A DNA stretch of 64,000 nt from Odontocerum albicorne (Eukaryota > Arthropoda > Insecta > Trichoptera > Odontoceridae): NCBI GenBank assembly GCA_949825065.1, contig OX463842.1:3003011-3067010 (forward strand), read 5' to 3'. The notes under the pieces were generated by a model that worked only from the letters and a program-made list of their open reading frames with translations, was not told where the DNA came from and ran no database searches. This document shows, piece after piece, positions 51,281-62,669 of this stretch. Made by a program: the position numbers and the translations under genes. Each line of letters starts with the position of its first letter. Within the stretch, counting starts at the first letter, position 1.

Positions 51281-51840
51281 ACTTTAAATCTTGTATTTTG
51301 GAGTCATTTTAAGAATTGTATGTATTGATGACGGTTTATATAGTGGTACACGAATGGTTGTAAGAAACATCAGTAGTAATTTAATTAAAATTAAAATATA
51401 ACAGATGAAAAACAGGATACGTAAAATTTCATTCATCGAATTTGTTTGAATACACAATCAGATGTAATGAATTCCTTTCAATATGTGTAGAAAACAATTT
51501 CCTGTAAACTGAGCATACGCTATGTCTATTAATAAGTCCTATAGACTAATATTACAATGAGTTGAATTGTTGAATCTGAATCAGATGAACAGTTCTATGT
51601 TGATTGTTTGAGGTGCGTTCTCAATCGTTATTGCAGGTTCAAATTGTTGAAGCATCAAAGCAAGGAAAATTTCTAAATGGCAAGTTTACAGAAAATAATT
51701 AAAACCTCTTAATTTCAAGTCACTCATATAAAGTGTTTCATTCTTGATTATTTTTCCTCTACACCATCCATTTTTTTCCTTTGATTGATGATATCTCACT
51801 TTTATTCTTATTAGGTATATTTTTCTTTTTTTTTAAATAA
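51281..51840. other. No gene; short CR1-like relic
   Basis: CCATCCATTTTTTTCCTTTG, then ATTGATGATATCTCACTTTT at 51762-51802, matches the CR1-like 3' UTR. The rest is unassigned. Confidence 0.4.
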
Positions 51841-51879
51841 GTACTATGCGTATCAAGAAAGTAAGTGTACTGAGGCTCT

Positions 51880-52735
51880 CACGACCGGATGGATTTTATT
51901 TTCGACATGTTGACTACACTTCCGTGTAGCCTGACCCTTCCCCTCCGCAACGAAACTAGTTCGAGGTCAGTACGTTGAGAAGTGTCGACGCGACAACATG
52001 TTTCGTGAAAAATGTCAATCCAATCTCCCGCGAAGTGCGAAATACGCGGCGTCATCCGTTATCTCGTTTGGAAGGGAAAACGTCTGGTTGAGGTATATAA
52101 TGAGGTGAAAACTGCATATGGTGATAAAGCTATGAATTGTACGAGTGTGTACAAGTGGTGTCGCGAGTTTAAAAACGGTCACGTCACACCTCTTCACCCT
52201 CCGCCAAAAAGTTCAAAACCACAATTTCAGCCAAGAAAATCATGGCATCCGTGTTTTGGGACTGTCAAGGCATAATTTTAATTGAATATATGCCTCAAGG
52301 GGAGACCATCAACTCTGCAAGATACTGTAAGACCCTAAAAACAAAGGGAGTCTGCCTGCTGCACGACAATGCCAGACCACACACGGCCAACGCCACGAAG
52401 GAACTGCTCGCCTCGTTTAAATGGGATGGCCTGAACCATCCCGCGCATTCCTCTGACCTAGCACCTTCAGATTACTATCTCTTTACCTCCCTGAAGCTGC
52501 ACATGGGTCGAAAAAGGTTTTCGACCGACGAGGAGGTAAAGGAGGAGGTGGAGAAGTGGACGGAGGGGTTGGCGGGAAACTACTTCGAGGAAGGCATCAA
52601 AAAGTTGATACCCCGCTTCACCACCTGCATTGAGAGGAATGGCGACTATGTCGAAAAATAGCTTACATATGTACTACGGTAACCACGTATTTTTTTTGTT
52701 TAAATAAAAAACATTTTAACATTCTTTAACTGTTG
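51880..52735 (+). mobile_element. Mariner-family transposon, internally deleted (mariner-4)
   Basis: From 52012 the plus strand reads MSIQSPAKCEIRGVIRYLVW, then TSVYKWCREFKNG, the first helix-turn-helix region. After a large deletion and frame change it resumes at 52242 as MASVFWDCQGIILIEYMPQG. It then has HDNARPH and HPAHSSDLAPSDYYLF, in which the aspartates of HDN and APSD are 34 residues apart, the mariner D34D spacing. It ends at a TAG at 52659-52661. The first catalytic aspartate is within the deleted part. I could not define the TIRs. It is GC-richer than the other mariner relics and looks younger. Confidence 0.88.
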
Positions 52736-53103
52736 ACAAGGAAGCGCGCAGCGTCAATACGGGGTTGGGCCCAGGAGCGATAAGGATAATTTTATTTGTT
52801 TTGTTACGTATGAAAACTCACTTGCTTAAAAATGTTATTTATTTTTATTTTTTATTTTACACATGATAAGAAATATACATTTTTTTGCGGGAAAACAACC
52901 GGTTATTTAATTCGGACACACAATTTTATTAGATCTGAGTTTGTTGCCTTTAATTTGTCGTGTCCCCAATAAACTAGGATTTTGCCTGTATCTCACTGAG
53001 GACATATTGCGTGAAAAAATAAATTGATACTTCTTTCCGATTTTGGATTATATAAAACTCCGTTGTACATTATCATCAACCTGACAAACAGTGACACTCA
53101 ATT

Positions 53104-53630
<527 letters not shown>

Positions 53631-53699
53631 AAATCAATCACTTCTCACACTTCATCACTTCAGACAGACCAAAACATTAATTCCACAATATACTACATG

Positions 53700-53990
53700 G
53701 TCTTTGTGGCACGACAATGCATCGGCACACAAAAACCAAGATGGTACGCGATTTCTTGACCAAAAAAGTGTCAAAGTATTTGCCTGATTCGACTCAGTGC
53801 AACTTTTGGCTTTTACTCGAAATTAAAATTGGCGATGAAAGGAAAGCGTTTCGATATGATTTCAGACATCTAGACGGGTTCGACTGCAATTTTAGAGGCA
53901 ATTCCGAAGAATGAGTTTTAGGAATGCTTCAGAAAATTTAACAACCGATTTAAGTATTGTATGGACTCACAAAGAGTGTATTTGAAATAA
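53700..53990 (+). pseudogene. Mariner-family transposase, C-terminal relic (mariner-5)
   Basis: In several frames it gives WHDNASAHK, KMVRDFLTKKVSKYLPDSTQ, a KGKRF-like phrase, and later ECFRKFNNRFKYCMDSQRVY-like sequence. These correspond to the HDNAPSH (second aspartate), D34D linker and C-terminal end of a mariner transposase. The PYSPDLAPCDFF motif is destroyed. It lies directly beside the R1 retroposon, suggesting an old nested arrangement. Confidence 0.75.
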
Positions 53991-54159
53991 AAAATAATAT
54001 TAACTAAAATAAACAATATCTTATATTTCATTTCCTCTTAGTCACATTTCGCATTGAGCAGACTGAGTGTATGAACACAGTAGAGGAAGTTAAATAAATA
54101 AGGGAGAAAAAAAAATCCAGTTTGAAAACTTCAAACAATGAATAAGAAAATTCTAAGGA

Positions 54160-54760
54160 TATATTTATTTATTTAACACTTTCATTGCAAACACAATCTG
54201 CCGGTCTCATTGTCAGGCGGCAATATTTTCCAATCAACCAGATAAAAGTAAATGAAGCAAGTTACGTGGTCGCAAAAACCTTGAAATAACTATCCACCCC
54301 TTTGAAATCCATGCATATATACGTGAGCCAACGCCCATAAAACCCCACAAAGAAGGACTATCACCCAAACATTCTTTTTCATATAAAATGAGATATCATC
54401 AATCAAAGGAAAAGGAAGGTATTGTGGAGAGAAAAGAAAAATCACGAAGGAAACACGTTATATTACTGACTAGAAATTAAGATTTTTTTCAGTCGCTTCT
54501 TAAAGCATGCCAAGGATAGAGCGAATCTTATATTGGATTTTAACTTATTCCAAAGTTTCACTGTATAAACAGTCAAGGATGACGTAAAAAAAGAAGAGCG
54601 GTGAACTGGAAAGTCCAATATTCAATCTCTGTTTGAGCGTAGCGCTAGTCCATGATCGGAAATACGCTGAAAACTTTCGGCGATATAAGAGAGGGTAGCG
54701 GGACAGTTAAGGATATTATACAATATAGATTGTATGTGAATTAGGCGTCTATTTCTCAAG
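54160..54760 (-). mobile_element. CR1-like LINE, 5'-truncated
   Basis: The minus strand carries, in one frame, the RRLIHIQSILYNILNCPATL region and then SDHGLALRSNRD, followed after an in-frame stop by the TVYTVKLWNKL and LALSLACFKKRLKKI-type C-terminus. The shared 3' UTR follows, ending near 54165 in the hairpin tail (complement of CAGGCGGCAATATTTTCC). It is longer than the copy at 6166-6665. Confidence 0.75.
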
Positions 54761-54763
54761 TTC

Positions 54764-55006
54764 AACTAGTTCAGTGCCTCGCAACGGCAACATAATTCAA
54801 TAATGTAAACTGGCATAGTGAAAAAAATAAGTAAAATACGAGTAACTAAAAACACAATACATAGTCAAAAGATCTTTGGCGTTTGTTCTTGCTACTAAAA
54901 ATGTTAAATGTATACAAAGCGCGAATATCGCTGCAATGAGAACGCATCGAGTAGCTGTAAAAATTAATGGACCAAACGCAATACCAACAGTCAAAACATA
55001 AAGGCC
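54764..55006 (-). repeat. 243-bp inverted duplicate of 58085-58327
   Basis: The segment is essentially identical to the inverse of 58085-58327 along its whole length, including a 65-codon stretch encoding TVGIAFGPLIFTATRCVLIA. Such identity next to heavily decayed repeats points to a recent event or gene conversion. The coding-like stretch has no recognised domain. Confidence 0.9.
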
Positions 55007-55527
55007 ACATCAAAGTGCATTGTTAGGTGTTAAGCTTGGTTTTACGTGACTCATATACTAGGTGACTTCATGCTTGGCCACACCAAAGTGCTTCGCACAA
55101 ATTCATTTCACATTTGGGAACGGTTGAGTCAACAAACGATGCCACTCTCAAAACGAACCAATTTCATTACAACTTACCATATGTATTTCCTTCATGTGCA
55201 ACTTCATTCCAAAGTGATTTTATTACAGGTACATTTTTACATACTCGTAATTTGCTTGATGGGTTCCACAAAGGCTCCCTTTTATACACAGCTGTTATTA
55301 AAACTTCCGCCATCTTGTAAAATCACGGTGACACAATGAAATTAACCAACAAGTCTGTCTGTTCGCTAGGAGATTCACTCGGGGACTAATCGTCATGTAG
55401 TGAGGCGCGAAGCATGCAGTGTGGCCATTGCGATAGTATGGGGTGCGTTGGTTCGCTAGGATATGTCACCTAGCTCGCAGCGTAGCTCTAACCACCAAGC
55501 GGGGCTCCTACCTGTGTGGCTGAGGCC
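55002..55527 (-). mobile_element. Harbinger-like non-autonomous element, copy 3, with open MADF exon
   Basis: It is flanked by TAA (54999-55001 and 55528-55530). The right end GCTGAGGCC matches the family terminus; the left end is slightly shortened. On the minus strand an exon from 55313 to 55178 is open: it starts MAEVLITAVYKREPLWNPSS, passes VIKSLWNEVAHEGN and ends at a GTAAGT donor. Copies 1 and 2 have a stop in the middle of the same exon. The frame is the N-terminal part of a MADF domain; no second exon is present. Confidence 0.75.
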
Positions 55528-55860
55528 TAAGAATTCTGCATTTTAACGAAACAACCTATGGACAATACGATATACTCGTACGTATATTTATTTTATATGT
55601 AATCGATTTAATTTTTAATTTAATTCAGATATATATTTATATATTTTGTAATATTTTATCCTGTCAACTGGTTCGAATCCCGAGCTAGAACGCAATAGAG
55701 GAGAATCTGCTCTCTAAACGGCTCGGCGCAATAAAAATTGTTATTTTATTAATAATATTAAAGCTATGTAGCCGAGAAGTGAATCCAACATTAAAAAAAA
55801 TACATAAATTCACATTTACAAGGTAATCTTTTTGACAGATTGAAAATATTTATTGTATAT
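55500..55860 (+). repeat. About 355-bp block repeated at 61497-61855
   Basis: Both copies run from TACCTGTGTGGCTGAGGCCT through CGATATACTCGTACGTATAT and GGTTCGAATCCCGAGC to CATAAATTCACATTTACAAG. They differ by several substitutions and small indels. The block includes the terminal end of the Harbinger-like element, so the copy at 61 kb carries only that end. Confidence 0.85.
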
Positions 55861-55914
55861 ATTGTTTATGGTTAAGGCATAAACGTTATGGAGGTTTAAA
55901 TACATTGTAATTTG

Positions 55915-56045
55915 TTTTATCAAACACTGTTTATTCCACTTTTTGTAACGGTATAATAACTCTACCTCATGAGGTGAAAGCCTTGAAACCGGTAGGGTCC
56001 GAAAAGTGGAATAAACAGTGTTTGATAAAACAAATTACAATGAAA
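55915..56045. repeat. Head-to-head palindromic copy of hammerhead-like family H
   Basis: Minus-oriented CACTGTTTATTCCACTTTTT is joined at CTCATGAG (about 55967) to plus-oriented GAGGTGAAAGCCTTGAAACC, then GTGGAATAAACAGTGTTTGA. The inner CTGAAGATG part is lost from both halves, leaving a compact palindrome. Confidence 0.75.
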
Positions 56046-56079
56046 ATATTTATTAAAAAATGAGTGACAGGAAATGAAG

Positions 56080-56360
56080 ATGGTGGCTGCGACCAATACA
56101 TTGGATACTTTTCCGTATTTGCATATATTTTGAACAACATAGTAGACATGTAAACCGCCGAAAACTTTCCAATGAAAGACGAACTACAAAAAACTATGAA
56201 CTACAAAACCTTGATATTTGATAGTAAAAAAATGTGGTGTTTTACTCGTATATGTAAAGTGTTCATATACTCATATATTTTGATAAGACCTCCCAAAAAA
56301 TGGTCGTCTGAAAGTGTTGCCTTAAGTTGCACCAATATCTCAAACCAGATTGTATTTAAA
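56080..56360 (-). mobile_element. CR1-like LINE relic
   Basis: It parallels 10800-11100 in order: GATGGTGGCTGCGACCAATA, later TTTTGATAAGACCTCCCAAA and TTGCCTTAAGTTGCACC. It is decayed, with no coding frame. Confidence 0.45.
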
Positions 56361-57260
56361 TTGAAATGATCGTCATAAGTAATATCTACAATAGTATAAA
56401 TGGTAAGTCACATTATACTTGAGAAAATGTAGGATGATTCCCGTGACATTTGAAATGTCTTGTCTCAAAGGGATGGGGTAAAATCGTTTTTTTTTAAATC
56501 GAATAGTTTTAAATAAATCGAAAAATTGATTTTCTCTAAACTGACGATCTTTAAATAGGCCAAGATCCACTATGAATTAATACTAATTACGAACATTTAA
56601 TTTTAGGTACAAAAAAATCGAAAATCCAATCCCCATCCCTAGCCAATGCAGACTAACGTAGTGACTTTTGATAAACGTCACCAAATATTATTTGATTTTA
56701 ACAAACTGCCACATTTTTGCTAATTTGTAACAAAATGTATTAATTTGTCATTATTGTTAGTTTTATGGAATGAATTTACCTAAATAACTTGCTATTTATT
56801 AGAATCGAGGCTTATGTTAAACTTGATAAAATAATTAAAATTACTGAACGTCGTTACAAGGTTGTATTAGGGATAATTTGTGAACTGTCACAGGGACCAT
56901 GCTACAATTTCTCTAGTATAGAAAAAATAGTTTTAATCCATTCAATAAGATTTAATTGCGTTAAATTTTCATAAATACAGCACAACTGCAAATATAGTTC
57001 TATTACTGAGATCATTACTTCGAGATGACAAAATTAATATATTACATTCATCTATACTTCATAGATGGCAGGTACTATTCATATATTATATCTTTAATTT
57101 TTACTTGACTTGTACCAATATACTCGTAGATAGTACCATATTACTTTCATTTATATTTCATAGATAGCACTATTTATGTGTTACTTTTGTTGTACGTCAC
57201 ATATGCCACCAATAATATTTTTTCATTATTAATTTATAAACACATGAGAAAAGAAAGTAA
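56361..57260. other. No gene recognised
   Basis: AT-rich. A short repeated phrase TTTCATAGATGGCA/TTTCATAGATAGCA near 57060 and 57160 suggests a decayed tandem repeat. Confidence 0.45.
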
Positions 57261-57264
57261 AATC

Positions 57265-57680
57265 AGAATATACAAGACATGTGTGTGACCGATAGCCGAT
57301 AGCCACCTACGGAATAGAGACCAGAGCAGACACATCTAGAGCAAAATCTCTCCTGAGAACCTCGGAAATGAAAACACTGAGATGTATAACCAGAAACACA
57401 CTAAGATATAGAATCAAAAACACCGAAATAAGGAGAAAGTTTGGTACGAAAGACATCGTCAGGTGGGGAAGACAACGAAGACGATACTGGAACGAAAATG
57501 TAAACAGAATGCAAGACGACAGACTTCCACGTGTCACCCTTCAAGGGAACCGGGAAGAAGATTACCGGGAAGACCTCCGAAGAGATGGTGTAACAGCTGG
57601 TAGTCCACGTCACAAGAAGAGGAACAAACAGATCATGATCTATAGGAAAAGGAAGAGGAAGAAGAATAATTTATAGATGG
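57265..57680 (+). mobile_element. RTE-like LINE 3' end, fragment
   Basis: The plus-strand frame reads IETRADTSRAKSLLRTSEMK, TLRCITRNTLRYRIKNTEIR, then VRWGRQRRRYWNENVNRMQD and DRLPRVTLQGN. This is a long, typical RTE-like C-terminal region (YGIETR.DT...RTSEMK.LR.I...RRR.WN.HV.RM). It remains open to 57676 and ends in an AGGAAGAGGAAGAAGAATAA tail. Confidence 0.88.
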
Positions 57681-57689
57681 CTAGAAATA

Positions 57690-58084
57690 AATATAAGGGA
57701 AATTCAACTATTGGCATTTCCCCCAAATGACAAGATATTATATCTGTTCGAAATTTGTATGGATGGTGTCTGACTGGATAATGTTTTCAAGTTCACATAA
57801 CTTCGGCAGCATCTTATCACCAAATTTCACTCTTGCTTATAAACTGAAGAGCCTAAGGAGAGTATGATCAGCTGTTACTTAACTAAATCACAATATTCTG
57901 CAGCAGAAAATGTACCAAGATATATATCTAAAGGTTCATTGAACTTCCCACGCTTCAGCATGGGTCTAAAGTTTAGGGTTCGTAGATATGGTATTGGTAT
58001 ATGTGGATTTACTTTTTATTTTGTTTTGAAAGCTCCCCAATATCCTTGCGGTCGGGCTCGCCCTACATTAGTGGGGTGTATCTC
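57690..58084. other. Unassigned; includes one unit of a GGCTCGCCCTA repeat
   Basis: GTCGGGCTCGCCCTACATTA, then GTGGGGTGTATCTCGGCC at 58051-58088, recurs as TGGGCTCGCCCTATGTTGGT at 58446 and in diverged form at 60480. The remainder is unassigned. Confidence 0.4.
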
Positions 58085-58327
58085 GGCCTTTATGTTTTGA
58101 CTGTTGGTATTGCGTTTGGTCCATTAATTTTTACAGCTACTCGATGCGTTCTCATTGCAGCGATATTCGCGCTTTGTATACATTTAACATTTTTAGTAGC
58201 AAGAACAAACGCCAAAGATCTTTTGACTATGTATTGTGTTTTTAGTTACTCGTATTTTACTTATTTTTTTCACTATGCCAGTTTACATTATTGAATTATG
58301 TTGCCGTTGCGAGGCACTGAACTAGTT
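58085..58327 (+). repeat. 243-bp inverted duplicate of 54764-55006
   Basis: This is the partner of the segment at 54764-55006, 3.1 kb away in inverse orientation. An open frame runs through it from further upstream (58001), so this may be the source copy. Confidence 0.9.
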
Positions 58328-58329
58328 AA

Positions 58330-58640
58330 TGTCTTCTCTCTTAGATGTATTTTTCTGCCATCTATTTATTTTTTGTGTTTTTTTTCCCTTCTTCTTATTC
58401 TAGATGTGCAAGGGTGTGGGCTGAAAAACATCTGGTGTCCCCGTGGCTGGGCTCGCCCTATGTTGGTGGGGTGTATCTTGGCCAGGGGAAGGTTATTAGA
58501 TGAGCCCAGAACCTTTTGATAGCTTCTGTCTTTAATGTATTCTCTGTTATTTATGTGTTCTTGAAGTATATTTAAATGTATTATGTACAAACTATGTTAC
58601 TATCAATAAACCTATATTTATTTATTATTTATTTATTTAT
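58330..58640 (+). mobile_element. Possible LINE 3' UTR with TTTA tail
   Basis: The stretch ends CAATAAACCTATATTTATTT followed by ATTTATT repeats, a retroposon-like terminus. Inside is the repeated GGCTGGGCTCGCCCTATGTT. No RT motif is visible, so the assignment is tentative. Confidence 0.4.
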
Positions 58641-59370
58641 TTATTCCTTCAGTGTTTTCTTCAATACATCTTGCAATTCAACCTTAGTGAGTATATATCA
58701 AATATCTCGGCCATACAGTACTAACACTATGAACCTATGGCTGAATAGGCAAAATTTAAGCAAACCGAACATACAATACGCAGGGGTGATCACACACTCC
58801 CAAAACGTATAAAATACGGAAAAGTAATGGGTCAGCGATGAGTCGGTAGGTAGAAAAAGCGCTACGAGAGCCGCCAACTTTACCCAGGATGCCCGATAAA
58901 TTGTGAACAGGGGACTTAAGACCGTGTGACGGCGCTGCAGTAGCTAGACGTACAATATATGAAAAAAAAAAACAGGATTGTCTGATAGCTTAGTGGGACA
59001 CACACTTTTGAGATGTCTGGAGAAAGAATACGCATCTTGTTTCGGGCTTTTCTCTCAATGAAAATCACAATGACAGTTGTAAAACAGCAACTCAAAATTA
59101 GGTGATGGAAAAGTGAGAAACTTCTCAACTCTGAGATTCTGCATTGACGACAATTGACTTACGTACAATGAAATCGTTTGAAGGTATCATAATTTAAGTT
59201 GGATTATGTTATGCTGAAAAGGTATTGTAATTTAAGTTTGATTATGCTATGCTGAAAATATCTGAACTCATTTTTGTCAAAAAAACTAGACGATATCGTT
59301 TGAGCTTTGCCTGACAATGTTTACCACTATTACTCTGACATTTTTTGTTGGATTCAAGATATTCATAGCT
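58641..59370. other. No gene recognised
   Basis: Includes a short direct repeat GGTATTGTAATTTAAGTTTG / GGTATCATAATTTAAGTTGG (59179-59260). Nothing else is supported. Confidence 0.45.
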
Positions 59371-60227
59371 ATGGTAGAGTGGGTTTCACGAGAGTTTGCA
59401 CTGTTGGTGTAGGATGACCATATTTTAATTTATTTTGTAATATATTATTATATATTTTTTAATATTGTCTACCTTATACTTTATATTCCAATAAAATACT
59501 TACTTACCATAATAATAATATAATATCAGATTGAGGTATGTACCTAATGACAATAATGAAATCAATGGTCAATATAAAATTAAATTATTTATTCAATAGG
59601 CAAATAAAACACAATTAACACTAAAAAATACTAAGACCAATTAAAAATTACTTATAACTAGGTATGTATGTATTCCTCACTAAGTATTTACATAGATATG
59701 CAATGCATATTATCTGGCTACCTACCATTGTTTCATACCTTAATTTCATATAGCCGAAAATGATTATTATATATCTAATATGACATAAATGAACATGATC
59801 GCAAGATAAACTATTGTAATATTGTATTACTGTCAATTAAATTCATTATCTTTTAAAAATAAATTGAACTAAACTTTGTTTTATTGTATTAGGTATTTAT
59901 AAATATTGTAAAAATTGAACTACTCGTACCATAAGGTGATTCACTGAATAATAAATAAAAATCAAAAATATTTACCTCCTTACTAGTGTCCCGTCATTTC
60001 TTGATGTAATTATAAACATTCAAAACCACTTCTTTAGTTTGTCCACACAATGCTCTTACTTTTTCTAACTTCAGACATTATGGTCACCATATTTTTCGTC
60101 AAATAAACGGATCACATCAACTAATCACGGCAAAGATACTTACTAATACATTGACACGTTTTGTATATTATGCACTAAGCTTGTCAATGTGTTAAAAGTG
60201 CAAACTCTCATGAAACTCACTCTACCA
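59371..60227. mobile_element. Unclassified TIR element, about 855 bp
   Basis: GGTAGAGTGGGTTTCACGAG followed by AGTTTGCACT near 59372 recurs inverted as AGTGCAAACTCTCATGAAAC and TCACTCTACC ending at 60226. The pair shares about 30 bp with a few mismatches. The interior is AT-rich with no coding capacity. I could not find a target duplication. Confidence 0.7.
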
Positions 60228-60759
60228 GGAATAAAGAAACTCTGTTGTTACTCTTGAGCTATAATCGATCTCTTTATCGGGCAGCCTTTATTACGCGGCT
60301 AGAAAATCAATATAATCTGGGCTTGAATGTATACGTGTGTGTATATTTATATTTTAACAATATTTGTACTCATTTATTATATTAATAATTTTATCAACTG
60401 TTTATTTATAATAATTTATTTTTATAAATATGGGTTACGTGAACAAGTGTTTGTGCTACAAAATATCTGCCATTTTCCTGTTGGGCTCATCCTCCTATTG
60501 GTGGGAATGTATCTCGTCTATGATGTTATTAGATTGCCCTAACATTTTGAATTTTATAATATTGTTTACATTGCCTTAAAAACGTATTATTTGTTTACAT
60601 TATCTGTTTTAGAAACTATATTGAAGTCGAAAAATATATTTTGAAATTTTGATAACTGCAGTTCCTGTTTTTGCCTTCACAAGGGTTGATTTCAAATCGT
60701 ACTTAATATCCACCAAGCAGAGAAACGGAAATAGCGCAGTATCTCTTTAAGTCCAAAGC
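60228..60759. other. No gene recognised
   Basis: At 60470-60540 a piece resembles the 58.44-kb repeat (CTGTTGGGCTCATCCTCCTA, TGTATCTCG...GTTATTAGAT). The rest is AT-rich. Confidence 0.4.
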
Positions 60760-61015
60760 ACTTACGCCTTTTGTGAATGGATAACTTCCGCTTCCCCCGG
60801 AATTAGGTTCGTTAGCGCCACCCCCTCACAGTCTTCCCCTCGCCGTTCCACAGACACAATTTCCGGCATTTAGTCGCAGGAAACTAATTCCGCTGTCAAT
60901 CAGGAGACAAAGTAGGCGCGGATTTTTCACTGGTAATGGCGCGAATCATTAAAGCAGTTGTCATAAATGTTCAACTCCAGCCTCGATTCTGGAGCGAATC
61001 GAAGGAAAAGTTCGA
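60760..61015. other. GC-rich low-repeat island
   Basis: A block of higher GC content contains CCCCCGGAATTAGGTTCG, CCACCCCCTCACAGTCTTCC and GGTAATGGCGCGAATCATTA. It is not repeated in the window and has no recognised coding content. It is a candidate conserved control region. Confidence 0.3.
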
Positions 61016-61214
61016 GTGAGAATAAATGGCAGAATTGGAGAAAATTTTATTCAAATAATAATCCTGATTTCAAATAATTCTTCGTCGAATTTCGAAACAG
61101 CGTTTGTTTAAACTTCAAGTGGAACCATGACTGCAAATCGATAATACCACTATCGCGCTAAACTTCTTGACAGAAGACCAGGCTCTGAAACCAGTTACTC
61201 GCTGCTATAATACA

Positions 61215-61497
61215 ATGTTTTCTTATTTCATTAATGATGACCTCCGTGACCTAGTTGGTCAGATGCTTGTCTTCCAGCCCGGAGGTTGCGGGTTCGATTC
61301 CCGATGGAACCGAGATTTTTAAAAAGATTTTCAGGCTGGTTTTCGCTTAAGACCCCTTTGACATCTTCCCGGTTGGTCGGAAGATATTGCCACATGGCAA
61401 TAAGCCCGACAGGTTGAACTGTAAATAACAAAAGTTTAATGCAGTACAATTTTAACATTTATTCCCGCTACACGTATTTCTACCTTCTATTCTGAGG
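61215..61497 (+). mobile_element. SINE family 1, complete copy with flank (duplicate 1)
   Basis: One of the two best-preserved family 1 copies: A box GTGACCTAGTTGGTC, perfect B box GGGTTCGATTCCC, body TTTTCAGGCTGGTTTTCGCT, tail GATATTGCCACATGGCAATA and AGCCCGACAGGTTGAACTGT. It includes 3' flank to GAGGCTCC, which is also present in duplicate 2. The minus-strand open frame across it is an artefact. Confidence 0.9.
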
Positions 61498-61855
61498 CTC
61501 CTACCTGTGTGGCTGAGGCCTAAGAATTCTGCATTTTAACGAAACAACCTATGGACAATACGATATACTCGTACGTATATTTATTTTATAAGTAATCGAT
61601 TTAATTTTATTAATTATTAATTTAATTCAGATATATATATTTATTTATTTTGTAATGTGTTATCCTATCAATGGGTTCGAATCCCGAGCTAGAACGCCAT
61701 ATAGGAGAATCTGCTCTCTAAAGGGCACTATAAAAATTGTCCTCTTATTTATATTATTAAAGCTATTTAGCCGAGAAGCGAGTCCAACATATAAAAATTT
61801 ACATAAATTCACATTTACAAGGTACTCTTTTTGTCAAATTGAAAATAATCAATTA
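61497..61855 (+). repeat. About 355-bp block, second copy of 55500-55860
   Basis: It begins right after GAGGCTCC, the sequence common to the SINE flank and the Harbinger end, which suggests joining at short homology. It contains the third SINE-like phrase GGTTCGAATCCCGAGC. Confidence 0.85.
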
Positions 61856-61856
61856 T

Positions 61857-62138
61857 TTTCTTATTTCATTAATGACTACCTCCGTGACCTAGTTGGTCAT
61901 ATGCTTGTCTTCCAGCTCGGAGGTTGCGGGTTCGATTTTCGATCGATCCCAGATTTTTAAAAAGATTTTCAGGCTGGTTTTCACTTAAGACCTCTTTGAC
62001 ATCCTCCCGGTTGGTTGGAAGATATTGCCACATGGCAATAAGCCCGACAGGTTGAACTGTAAATAACAAAAGTTTAATGCAGTACAATTTTAACATTTAT
62101 CCCCGCTACACGTATTTCTACCTTCTATTCTGAGGCTC
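61857..62138 (+). mobile_element. SINE family 1, complete copy with flank (duplicate 2)
   Basis: It is nearly identical to 61215-61497 from CTTATTTCATTAATGA to TTCTATTCTGAGGCTCC. The B box has decayed (GGTTCGATTTTCGATCG). Identity of flanks shows that this arose by duplication of DNA and not by an independent SINE insertion. Confidence 0.9.
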
Positions 62139-62191
62139 CCTTTACGCGGAAAACCTGACACGTTTTGTTCTATGAGAATTTGCAGTGTTGA

Positions 62192-62430
62192 CCCTTTTGA
62201 TCCCACGAGGCCGATCATAGGACCTAACTGGTTTATTGGAAAAATTCCACGGGGCCGATCATCGGCCTCAAAGTTTTCATACAAGTTTTTATGCTGAATA
62301 TATTATATATTTTTTTAAACTTTGATAATCATTCACTTTTAAAAGAATACTTTTTAAACTTAATATTAACTGAGATAAAAAATAAAATATATTACTGTTT
62401 TTTTGCCAAAATAGGCTAGGATTAAAATGA
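62192..62430. mobile_element. piggyBac-like MITE family P2, copy 2 (decayed)
   Basis: It starts CCCTTTTGATCCC after TTGA and ends before TTAA (62431-62434). The GGGGCCGATCATCGGCCTCA and AAGTTTTCATACAAGTTTTT segments match copy 1 at 10413-10788. Confidence 0.65.
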
Positions 62431-62669
62431 TTAAGAAGGTTAATCATATTTTTATGTAAAGTTAAAATTGCGATTTTTATGAGTGTTTTTAGTTATTTTC
62501 TTCGGTGAATAAAATAGACTTTCTATAGTTTTGTATATTGTCAAATTAGAAGTTTAAATTACCATTATTCGTATTCATTATTAAATTCGTATATAACTTT
62601 TTATAACTATTTTGTTTGAATCAGATACTCTTTAGTGATTTTTGAGAAGGGATAAAAGCAAGATTACCG

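Noticed and set aside
54797..58294. Duplicated 65-codon frame (TVGIAFGPLIFTATRC...) as a membrane protein gene
   Set aside because: The identity reflects DNA duplication; the frame has no recognised family, no splice signals I can support and sits among repeats.
61236..61310. Possible functional tRNA genes at A/B-box sites
   Set aside because: The heads lack pairing acceptor stems and a clear anticodon arm, and they continue into SINE bodies and hairpin tails.
61231..62096. Pair of 75-codon minus-strand frames
   Set aside because: Both are antisense readings of duplicated SINE copies.
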